NCBI RefSeq assembly: GCF_001424755.1
Contig: NZ_LMRF01000005.1
Coordinates: forward strand, 62,001-126,000
Source of the DNA: Marmoricola sp. Leaf446
Lineage (GTDB): Bacteria > Actinomycetota > Actinomycetes > Propionibacteriales > Nocardioidaceae
DNA: 64,000 nt
Reading direction: 5' to 3'
Below are positions 18,634 to 25,561 of the stretch, piece by piece. Position 1 is the first letter of the stretch, and the number at the start of each line of letters is the position of its first letter. The notes beneath the pieces are model-generated. The model saw nothing but the letters and a program-made list of their open reading frames with translations, was not told the DNA's origin and did not search any database. Both the position numbers and the translations under genes were made by a program.

Positions 18634-19445
18634 GGGTGGTCCTGCAGGCCGGTGTCGCCGGGCGGGCGCCCCGGTCCGGGCGGGCCGGCGAAGGCCTGGG
18701 CGAGGTCGAGCCAGCGGTCGGCGTCGGGCCCGACCGCGTGGAGGTCGAGGTCGTCGCGGTGGCGGCGCTGGGTGACCCGCAGGCAGAAGTCGTACGCCGA
18801 CCCGGTGACCCGCTGCTCGGCGTCCTCGGCCCCCCAGGTCCAGGTCTCCCCCGACGGCGCGACCAGCTCGACGCGCACCTCGGCGGTGGGCGGCTCGAGC
18901 CCGTTCGCGGCATACGCGAAGCCGCGGGTGCGCACCCCGAGGTGGGCGACGTGACGGATCCGGTCGGTCGGGAGGGGGACGACACCCAGCGCGTCGGCGA
19001 CGTCGAGCGCGTGGGCCCAGGTCTCCATGAACCGGGCGGTGGCCATCGAGGTCGGGCTCATCGGCGGGCCGAACCACGGCAGCTTCTGCCCGGCCGGCAC
19101 GCCACGGAGCGCGGCGGCCAGCGCGTCCCGCCCCGCCCGCCACCGGGCGAGCAGCTCCTCGGCGGGAGAGCGACCACCGGCCAGCGCGACGGTGTCGACG
19201 AACCCCTCGGGATCCCCGATCGCGTCCATCACCACGGCGTCCCAGGCGGCCTTGTCCGTCGCGGCGGCCACCGCGACCTCGTCGGTCCAGGCGAGGTGGG
19301 CGACCTGGGTGGCGACGTCCCAGCCGGCGGCCGGGGTGGGGGTGCGCCAGCCGGCGTCGTCGAGCGGGGCGACCAGCTCCTCCAGAGCCGCCCCCTCGGC
19401 GGCGAGGTCGGCGAGCACCTGGTCGAGCACGTCCTGGCTGGTCAC
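18630..19445 (-). CDS. TIGR03084 family protein (DinB/maleylpyruvate-isomerase-like metal-binding fold)
   Basis: 271 residues from GTG 19445. The N-terminal part is a four-helix bundle of the DinB/mycothiol-dependent maleylpyruvate isomerase type, with histidines suited to metal binding in VAHLAWTDE and METWAHALDVAD. A C-terminal domain with WTWGAEDAEQRVTG follows. TIGR03084 proteins recur beside AtuA/acyl-CoA genes in actinobacteria, but the reaction is unknown; a mycothiol-dependent isomerase or hydrolase is possible. It overlaps TetR and AtuA genes by 4 nt. Confidence 0.8.
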   Translation of the reverse strand: MTSQDVLDQVLADLAAEGAALEELVAPLDDAGWRTPTPAAGWDVATQVAHLAWTDEVAVAAATDKAAWDAVVMDAIGDPEGFVDTVALAGGRSPAEELLARWRAGRDALAAALRGVPAGQKLPWFGPPMSPTSMATARFMETWAHALDVADALGVVPLPTDRIRHVAHLGVRTRGFAYAANGLEPPTAEVRVELVAPSGETWTWGAEDAEQRVTGSAYDFCLRVTQRRHRDDLDLHAVGPDADRWLDLAQAFAGPPGPGRPPGDTGLQDHP

Positions 19446-20062
19446 GGGGCCTCCGCTGCGGCGTCGGGGTCCAGTGCGGCGTCGAGGGTGCGCGCCCACC
19501 GGTCGAGGATCCGGCGGCGCCGGGCGGCGTCGTCGCTGATGGTGTCGGCCAGGCCGAGGCCGCGCACCAGGTCGAGCGTGGCCTGCACCAGCTCGCGGAC
19601 CCCCGGGCGCGACTCGTCGGCGCCGAGGGCGTCGAGCGCGATCCGGTGGGCCTCGCGCCCGACCCGCTGCTCGAGCGGCCCGACGGCGGCGCGCAGCTCG
19701 GCGTCGGTGCGGGCCGCGACCCACAGCTCGAGCGCGGCGGCGAAGACCGGCGAGGTGAAGTGGTCGGCGAGCATCTCCAGCACCGCGCGCGTACGCCGCT
19801 CCCCCTCCGGGAGGCCGGCGGCGGCAACCCGCAGCTCCTGGCCCCGCACCTCGCTGAGGTGGGCGACGGCGGCCAGCACCAGGTCGCTCTTGCTCGGGAA
19901 GTGGTGCAGCTGGGCGCCCCGGCTGACCCCGGCCCGCTGCGAGACCAGCGTCGTCGAGGTGCCGCTCCAGCCGTGCTCGACCAGGCACTCCACGGTCGCC
20001 TCGAGCAGGCGCTGCCGCATCACGCGGCTCCGCTCGCCCTGGGGCACCCGCGTCGTGGTCAC
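19442..20062 (-). CDS. TetR-family transcriptional regulator
   Basis: 206 residues from GTG 20062. The N-terminal helix-turn-helix is typical: LLEATVECLVEHGW, then TTLVSQRAGVSRGAQLHHFPSKSDLV. The C-terminal ligand domain is helical. As first gene of the operon it should be autoregulatory, controlling the whole acyl-CoA pathway in response to a pathway acyl-CoA (inference). A matching palindrome lies 24 nt upstream of the start codon. Confidence 0.9.
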   Translation of the reverse strand: MTTTRVPQGERSRVMRQRLLEATVECLVEHGWSGTSTTLVSQRAGVSRGAQLHHFPSKSDLVLAAVAHLSEVRGQELRVAAAGLPEGERRTRAVLEMLADHFTSPVFAAALELWVAARTDAELRAAVGPLEQRVGREAHRIALDALGADESRPGVRELVQATLDLVRGLGLADTISDDAARRRRILDRWARTLDAALDPDAAAEAP

Positions 20063-20085
20063 GCGGGGATCCTCGCCCGGCCACC

Positions 20086-20113
20086 AACAAACAGTCAAGC
20101 CTGTCTGTTTTGT
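20086..20113. promoter_or_regulatory. TetR operator candidate upstream of the acyl-CoA operon
   Basis: AACAAACAG (20086-20094) and CTGTTTTGT (20105-20113) form an imperfect dyad (7 of 9) with an exact AAACAG/CTGTTT core and 10-nt spacer. It is the only AT-rich sequence in this region and lies where the TetR promoter should be. Its last base touches the stop codon of the neighbouring signal peptidase gene. Confidence 0.65.
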
Positions 20114-21693
20114 CAGCGACCCGCCGCGGCGTAGTGGGCCTGGATCCGGGTCCCGGCCAGGGCCGTGCCGTAGACCGCGACCTCGTCGACCAGGCCGGAC
20201 AGGGCGCCCGTCCCGGTGGGGGCGTTGGCGTAGCCGGTCAGGCTGCCCCCTCCCACCCGCCAGTAGCCGTTGTTGAGGACGGGCTTGCCCTTGAGGCCCG
20301 TCCCCTGGGACTGGCCGTCGACGTAGAGCGTCGCGTCGAGGTTGCCGTTGCCGTCCAGCACGCCCGCGACGTGGTGCCACCTGCCGTCGTTGAGCAGTGC
20401 CCTGCTGGAGGCGACGACCTTGCCGTCGACGCCGAGGCGCAGGCGGCCGTCGGGCGAGAGGTAGAGGACGCGGTCGAGGGCCGACGGGTCGGCGGCGCCG
20501 CCCGTGCTCCCGAGTCCGACGAGCAGACCCCCGGTGCCGGAGCTCGTTCTGAACCACGCCTCGACGGTGAAGCGGGCCGTCTGGGTCGAGGTCGGGTTGT
20601 CCTCCACCAGGGTCGCCGCGGTGAACACGGCCGAGCGCGACGACGGCTCCGAGGGCACGCCGCTCTCGGTCCCGCGGGTCCAGGACCCCCGCAGCGTGCC
20701 CGGGTCGGCGGCACCCGTCGCGGAGTCGGCCACGGTGGCGCCGGAGAGCTCGTCGAGCCGCCAGTACAGGAGCGGACCGTCGGCCCGCACCGCGTCGGGG
20801 TAGGCACCGCTGTCGAAGAGCGCGGCGGCCGCGAAGCTGTTGGCGGGGTTGGACGTGGTCGCCGACAGGGCGGCGTACGTCGTCTGGGTGGTCAGCGCGG
20901 TGGCGACGAGCGCCCCCAGGCCGGCCGCGGCCAGGCCGAGCAGACGGGGCCGACGTGCACCGGACACCTGCGCCGAGCGGGTGACGACACGTCCGCCGTG
21001 TCGCGCCGCCCGCGCGCGGAGGTCCGCGCGGCGGCGCTCGGCGTCCGCCCCGAGGACGCCGAGCCCGGCGTCCCGGTCGTCGGGAGCGTCGTCGTCCACA
21101 TCGTCGTCGGCGTCGGCGTCGACGTCGGGATCGGCGAACCTGAGCGGCGCGGTCGCGGCGAGAGCGAGGAGGAGCAGCATCGTGACGGTGATGCCGACGG
21201 GCGCGAGCTGCCCCTGGGCCGTCCAGGTGACCGGGAGCCCGACGAGGGGGACCCGGAGCGCGGCCACGCCCAGGACGTCGTCCGGGTCGACCGGGGTCGA
21301 GTCGGGGGCGTCGTTGGCGTCGCCCTGGGTGACGAGCCTCCCGTCCTCGTCGAGGCGCAGGAAGCGGTGGGTGCGGGTCTTCTCGGGGTGGTCGGGGTCG
21401 GTGACGGTGACGATCCGCCCCTCGGTGAGGGCGCTCGGGTCGACCGGACGGTCGACGACCACGTCGCCGACGTGGATCCGGGGCATCATCGAGCCGGACA
21501 TGATCACCCGGGGCGACCACCCCAGGACCGCCGGCAGCAGCGACCAGACCACGAGCGAGAGCACCACCGCGAGGGCGGCCCGCGAGCCGGCGACCAGCAT
21601 CACCCGTGACCAGGCCGGGTCCCCGGCCGGCGCCGCGTCAGCGGACGCCGGGCCGGGGGCCGGACGCTGGAGAGGGAGGTGGATGGTGCTCAT
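20113..21693 (-). CDS. SipW-type signal peptidase I fused to a SipW-type signal and LamG domain
   Basis: 526 residues from ATG 21693. Residues 31-56 are a membrane segment; SGSMMPRIHVGD follows with S68 as the likely nucleophile, and the general base is H109 (KTRTHRFL), i.e. the Ser-His form of SipW/ER signal peptidases rather than Ser-Lys. The acidic box is GDANDAPDS; a second membrane segment spans about 166-187. After an aspartate-rich linker comes a third hydrophobic stretch (251-268) ending TTYAALSATTSNP, the hallmark of SipW substrates, then a concanavalin/LamG fold (about 300-526, with RWHHVAGVLDG and LVDEVAVYG). So protease and apparent substrate are one reading frame. An internal GTG at 20967 (residue 243) could instead start a separate LamG preprotein. 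Confidence 0.82.
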   Translation of the reverse strand: MSTIHLPLQRPAPGPASADAAPAGDPAWSRVMLVAGSRAALAVVLSLVVWSLLPAVLGWSPRVIMSGSMMPRIHVGDVVVDRPVDPSALTEGRIVTVTDPDHPEKTRTHRFLRLDEDGRLVTQGDANDAPDSTPVDPDDVLGVAALRVPLVGLPVTWTAQGQLAPVGITVTMLLLLALAATAPLRFADPDVDADADDDVDDDAPDDRDAGLGVLGADAERRRADLRARAARHGGRVVTRSAQVSGARRPRLLGLAAAGLGALVATALTTQTTYAALSATTSNPANSFAAAALFDSGAYPDAVRADGPLLYWRLDELSGATVADSATGAADPGTLRGSWTRGTESGVPSEPSSRSAVFTAATLVEDNPTSTQTARFTVEAWFRTSSGTGGLLVGLGSTGGAADPSALDRVLYLSPDGRLRLGVDGKVVASSRALLNDGRWHHVAGVLDGNGNLDATLYVDGQSQGTGLKGKPVLNNGYWRVGGGSLTGYANAPTGTGALSGLVDEVAVYGTALAGTRIQAHYAAAGR

Positions 21694-21739
21694 GGCTCGC
21701 TTCCTGGGGTCCCGAGACGGAGGGTGCTGTGCGGGTCGG

Positions 21740-22357
21740 TCAGCTGGTGCTCTGCGTCTCCCAGGTGAGGCCGATCGCCGCGGTCGCGGTCTGGTAGGCG
21801 TTGCCCGCGCTGCTGGCGAAGGTGTAGGTGACCTTGTAGGACTTGCTCTCGGTGGCGGGGCTGGTGACACCGGCCGGCGACCAGGTGCCGACGCCGGAGG
21901 CGTAGTCGGTCTTGCCCGCGGCGAACGCGGAGAGCGTGCCGTTGAAGACGGTCGCGGCCGGGGCGGTGTCGGCGACGAAGCCGGCGCAGGCGGCGTCGGT
22001 GGCACCGGCGCCCTCCTGCACGGTCAGGTTGATGACGTCGCCCAGGCTCTTGGTCGAGGTGAAGCCGGTGCCGTAGAGCTTGACGTTGGAGGCCACCGAG
22101 CCGGTCGAGGTGACGGTGATGCAGCGCGAGAGCGTGGCGCCGGGCTTGAGGTTGGTGGCGTTGAACAGCGCCGTGCCGGAGTCGTTGTCGGCGAGCTTGA
22201 CCGTGCCGGTCGACCAGTTGCTGGTCGGGTTCGCCGTGGTGTCGGAGAACGCGGCGTACGTCGACTGCCAGACCAGCGCGCCGGAGGCGATCACGGCGAC
22301 CGGGACGGACGCGGCGGCGACGAGGCGCTTGTGGCGGAAAGCGGAGCGAACAGACAT
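21740..22357 (-). CDS. TasA/CalY-like exported protein with SipW-dependent signal
   Basis: 205 residues from ATG 22357, which has a strong GGAGGGGG ribosome site. The N-terminus has basic residues (SAFRHKR), a hydrophobic core and STYAAFSDTTANPTSNW, the motif that marks camelysin/TasA-type SipW substrates. The mature part is rich in threonine, serine and short beta strands, with cysteines in SRCITV and DAACAGF. Such proteins form surface fibres or matrix components in Bacillus; that role is inferred here. The gene lies 46 nt upstream of the SipW-LamG gene on the same strand, so protease and substrate are probably co-transcribed. Confidence 0.82.
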   Translation of the reverse strand: MSVRSAFRHKRLVAAASVPVAVIASGALVWQSTYAAFSDTTANPTSNWSTGTVKLADNDSGTALFNATNLKPGATLSRCITVTSTGSVASNVKLYGTGFTSTKSLGDVINLTVQEGAGATDAACAGFVADTAPAATVFNGTLSAFAAGKTDYASGVGTWSPAGVTSPATESKSYKVTYTFASSAGNAYQTATAAIGLTWETQSTS

Positions 22358-22564
22358 TGGGATTCCCCCTCCAGGAAGCGACCCGCGGTGGTGCGGGCCG
22401 GTTCGAGAAGGGTGACGCCTCAACCATCGACATCTCTACTCGAAATGGTGCATCGGGCCCATAGCCGCTTGAAGTGTCTATATGGGACTAGACCGGCGGG
22501 TGGTTTACGCGGCAACTTCCCGACAGATCTGCACGAATACCTGAACAACGAGCGCAGGCCTGCT
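22358..22564 (-). promoter_or_regulatory. upstream region of the TasA/SipW operon
   Basis: 207 nt without a gene and markedly AT-richer than its surroundings, so probably regulatory. It contains an exact inverted repeat GTCTA-N8-TAGAC (22476-22493) and, close to the ribosome site, a short stem CCCGC/GCGGG (22382-22397) in the presumed leader. I cannot assign a sigma factor, regulator or riboswitch class. Confidence 0.45.
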
Positions 22565-23971
22565 TCACTGGTGGGCCGCTCGGCGCCGCGACACCAGCAG
22601 CACGGCCGCCGCCCCCGCCCAGGACAGGCCCGCGGAGACCAGGACGGCCACGCTCCAGCCGGCCACCAGCCCGTCCGGGGTCGCAGCACCGCCGGCGTGC
22701 TGCGTCAGGACCGTGAACAGCGTGATGCCGGAGGCCGCGCCCAGGTAACGGGCGGTGTTGTTGGTCCCGCTGCCCATCGCCGCCCGGTCACGCGGCACCG
22801 ACGCCACCGCCTCCCGACCCAGCACCGCGTTGAGCACCCCGCTCGCGAGACCGGCGACGACCATCGAGGGCAGCAGCCGCCACGGTGAGGAGTCGCCCGC
22901 CAGCCCGAGACCCAGGAGCTGGCCGGCCCCGACCACGGCCAGACCGGCCGCGATCGTCGGGCCACCCACGAGGGGGCGTCGCCACCGCCGCAGCAGCAGC
23001 GAGGAGACGACGCTGGTCGCGGACCAGACGACGACCAGCCAGGTCGCGACCCACAGGCTCCCGCCCAGCCCGACCTGCACCAGCAACGGGACGTTGGAGG
23101 TCATGCCGATGATGCCGAGGCCCACCGCGAGCGCCCCCGCGGTGGCCGCGAGGAAGCCGGGCTGCCGCAGCAGCGCGAGCTCGACCATGGGCTCGCGCAC
23201 CCGAGCCTCCACCAGCGCGAACGACCCGAGGGCCAGGGCCGCCGCGACGAGGAGCCCGACCACGACGCCGGACACGCCCCCACGCACCTGGGTCAGCCCC
23301 GCGACGAGCAGGGTGAGGCCCAGCCCGAGCAGGACGGCCCCGGGCAGGTCCAGCCGCCGCGGGTGCGCCGCGGCCGACTCGGTGAGTCCCCGCACGCTCG
23401 GCAGCGCCAGGGCCAGGGCCGCCGCGCCCGTGAGGGCGTAGGTCTCGCGCCACCCGGTGCCGACCTCGAGGCCGGCGGCCAGCAGCGCCCCGGCCGTGAT
23501 GCCGAGCCCGACGCTCGCCCCCCAGACCCCCGTGGCCCGAGCGCGAGCCGCCGGCTCCGGGAAGGCGTGGGCGAGCACCGCGAGGCCGCAGGACAGCACG
23601 GCGGCCCCGCCCAGTCCCTGCACCACCCGTGCCGCGACCAGGACCACGCCCGTCGGGGCGGCGGCGCAGGCGAGCGCCCCGAGCCCCAGGGCGACCAGCC
23701 CGGCGACGTACACCCGACGCCGTCCGCGGGCGTCGCCCAGCGCCCCGGCGGAGAGCAGGCCGGCCGCGAGACCCACGCTCATCGAGCTCAGCACCCACGC
23801 ACGGGTGCCCGGTCCCAGGTCGAGGTCGGCCGCCGTCAGCGGCACGGTGGCCATCGGCGTCACGTAGGTGACCAGCACCAGCGCCGTCCCCAGCGCGACG
23901 AGCAGCAGGGTGCGGTCGGGGCGGGTGCCGGCGGCCCGGGTCGGCGTCGTCGGTTTGACATTCGAACTCAC
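22565..23971 (-). CDS. MFS transporter (drug/metabolite exporter type)
   Basis: 468 residues from GTG 23971. About twelve hydrophobic helices are visible, starting LLLVALGTALVLVTY. The motif-A region between helices 2 and 3 reads GALGDARGRRRVYVAG, and a glycine-rich GVWGASVGLGITAG stretch resembles the antiporter motif of DHA-type exporters. It is divergent from an HxlR regulator gene, with a 70-nt shared promoter region, a common arrangement for regulator-controlled efflux pumps. Substrate unknown. Confidence 0.85.
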   Translation of the reverse strand: MSSNVKPTTPTRAAGTRPDRTLLLVALGTALVLVTYVTPMATVPLTAADLDLGPGTRAWVLSSMSVGLAAGLLSAGALGDARGRRRVYVAGLVALGLGALACAAAPTGVVLVAARVVQGLGGAAVLSCGLAVLAHAFPEPAARARATGVWGASVGLGITAGALLAAGLEVGTGWRETYALTGAAALALALPSVRGLTESAAAHPRRLDLPGAVLLGLGLTLLVAGLTQVRGGVSGVVVGLLVAAALALGSFALVEARVREPMVELALLRQPGFLAATAGALAVGLGIIGMTSNVPLLVQVGLGGSLWVATWLVVVWSATSVVSSLLLRRWRRPLVGGPTIAAGLAVVGAGQLLGLGLAGDSSPWRLLPSMVVAGLASGVLNAVLGREAVASVPRDRAAMGSGTNNTARYLGAASGITLFTVLTQHAGGAATPDGLVAGWSVAVLVSAGLSWAGAAAVLLVSRRRAAHQ

Positions 23972-24041
23972 CGGGCCGAACCTAGCCTCGAACCCCGTCG
24001 ACCGCCACCCCCGACCCCACCACCCCCCACACGGAGGCACC

Positions 24042-24461
24042 GTGACCGCCGTCCCGCTCGCGCAGCTGCCCGGTCGCCCCTGCCCGGTGGCCGCCACCCT
24101 CGAGCTGGTGGGCGAGCGCTGGTCGCTGCTCGTGGTCCGCGAGGTCGCCCTCGGCGCGCACCGCTTCGGCGAGATCGTCACCGGCACGGGGGCGCCGCGG
24201 GACCGGGTCGCTGCTCGGCTGCGCTCGCTGACCGCGGCGGACGTGCTCGAACGACGGCAGTACCAGTCCGCCCCCGACCGGTTCGACTACCACCTCACCG
24301 CCTCGGGTCGGGACCTGCTGCCCGTGCTCACGGCGCTGCTCGTGTGGGGCCGTGACCACGCGGTGGACCCCGACGACCCCGACCGGCACCGCTACCGCGA
24401 CACCCTGCGGCTGCTGCGCGACCGCACCCCGACGCCCGACCCCACCCAGGAGCCCCGATGA
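24042..24461 (+). CDS. HxlR/MarR-like winged-helix regulator
   Basis: 139 residues from GTG 24042 with a CGGAGG ribosome site. The HxlR signature is clear: CPVAATLELVGERWSLLVVR at residues 12-31, then RFGEIVTGTGAPRDRVAARL and the wing with ERRQYQSAPDRFDYHLT. The N-terminal cysteine (C12) is often redox- or electrophile-sensing in this family. It is divergent from the MFS gene and probably controls it; its stop overlaps the thioesterase start by 4 nt. Confidence 0.88.
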   Translation: MTAVPLAQLPGRPCPVAATLELVGERWSLLVVREVALGAHRFGEIVTGTGAPRDRVAARLRSLTAADVLERRQYQSAPDRFDYHLTASGRDLLPVLTALLVWGRDHAVDPDDPDRHRYRDTLRLLRDRTPTPDPTQEPR

Positions 24462-24997
24462 CCGAGCCGACCTCCACCGACGAGCCCGACCGGGCCTGGG
24501 GCGAGCCGCGCTCGCGCACCGTGACCTGGCACGACCCGCTGCGCTCCGCCGCCGCCGGGCTGGCGCTGCCGGGCCTGGACTACCTGCAGGCGATGGTCGA
24601 GGGGCGGATCGCGCCGCCGCCGATCTCGAGCCTGGTGCAGATGGAGCTGGTCAGCGCCGAGCACGGCCGGGTCGAGTTCGCGTGCACGCCGGACGAGTCG
24701 GCGTACAACCCGATCGGGGCGGTCCACGGCGGCCTGGTCTGCACCCTCCTCGACTCGGTGGCCGGCTGCGCGCTGCACAGCACGCTGCCGGCGGGCAAGG
24801 GCTACACCTCGGTCGAGATCAAGGTCAGCTACCTCAAGGCGGTGCGGGCGACCAGCGGTCGGCTGACCGCGGTCGGCACGGTCGTCAAGGCGGGGTCGCG
24901 GGTCGGCTTCACCGAGGGCGTGGTCACCGACGCGTCGGGCGCCGTGGTGGCGACCTGCTCGAGCACGCTGCTCGTCTTCGACCTGCCGACCGGCTGA
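24458..24997 (+). CDS. PaaI-family hotdog thioesterase
   Basis: 179 residues, start overlapping the HxlR stop by 4 nt. The hotdog core with NPIGAVHGGLVCTLLDSVAG contains the HGG motif and following acidic residue used by PaaI-type acyl-CoA thioesterases; TSVEIKVSYLKAV is the conserved second strand. It probably hydrolyses an aryl- or acyl-CoA. Co-transcription with the regulator suggests a link to the substrate that the MFS pump exports (weak inference). Confidence 0.85.
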   Translation: MTEPTSTDEPDRAWGEPRSRTVTWHDPLRSAAAGLALPGLDYLQAMVEGRIAPPPISSLVQMELVSAEHGRVEFACTPDESAYNPIGAVHGGLVCTLLDSVAGCALHSTLPAGKGYTSVEIKVSYLKAVRATSGRLTAVGTVVKAGSRVGFTEGVVTDASGAVVATCSSTLLVFDLPTG

Positions 24998-25025
24998 GAC
25001 GCGCCGACCTGGGCACTGCGCGGGT

Positions 25026-25502
25026 GTGAGCGACCCCCGCGATCCCGGCGACGCCCGGGCCCACCCCGAGACCTACCGCGTCGCCCGGGGGGAGCAGGGC
25101 GTGCTCACGGTGCAGCCCTACAAGTCCGAGCTGCTCCCGCTGTGGCGCTTCGCCACGCCCGACAAGGCCCGGGAGAGCGCGGCCGCGATCACCGAGCGCT
25201 TCCACGCCTACCTCGCGGCGGGCGACGTCGTGGGCGCCGACATGGCGCGGAAGTACCTCCAGATGGGCTTCACCCGGTCGCGGCGCTACGCCAACCACCC
25301 CGGCGGCAAGAAGTACGACGGCCCGGTGCCCGCCGACAAGCGGGGGCAGAGCGGCTCCCACGGCCGCGCCGAGCTGCCCCGCGGGCCGGAGGACCCCGTC
25401 AAGGCCGAGTGCGCCCGCATCTTCAAGGCCGCCTGGGACGCCGTGGAGCGGATCGAGGCCTACACGCAGGCGCGCGAGGAGCACCGCCGCCGATTCGGCT
25501 GA
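25026..25502 (+). CDS. DUF4385 domain protein
   Basis: 158 residues from GTG 25026. The sequence matches DUF4385: TYRVARGEQGVLTVQPYKSE, LPLWRF, ADMARKYLQMGFTRSRRYANH and KAECARIFKAAWDAV. It is cytoplasmic (no signal or membrane segment), rich in basic and aromatic residues. No biochemical role is known for the family. Confidence 0.82.
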   Translation: MSDPRDPGDARAHPETYRVARGEQGVLTVQPYKSELLPLWRFATPDKARESAAAITERFHAYLAAGDVVGADMARKYLQMGFTRSRRYANHPGGKKYDGPVPADKRGQSGSHGRAELPRGPEDPVKAECARIFKAAWDAVERIEAYTQAREEHRRRFG

Positions 25503-25548
25503 GCGCGAACGTCGCCCTCGCCGCCCGCGGGCTGTCGGCCCCCGCCGG

Positions 25549-25554
25549 TAGATT
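25549..25554 (+). promoter_or_regulatory. -10-like hexamer TAGATT for a possibly leaderless transcript
   Basis: TAGATT ends 7 nt before the GTG start of the M13 peptidase gene and there is no ribosome site. That spacing puts the transcription start at or next to the GTG, the normal geometry for leaderless actinobacterial mRNAs. Confidence 0.5.
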
Positions 25555-25561
25555 CGACGAG

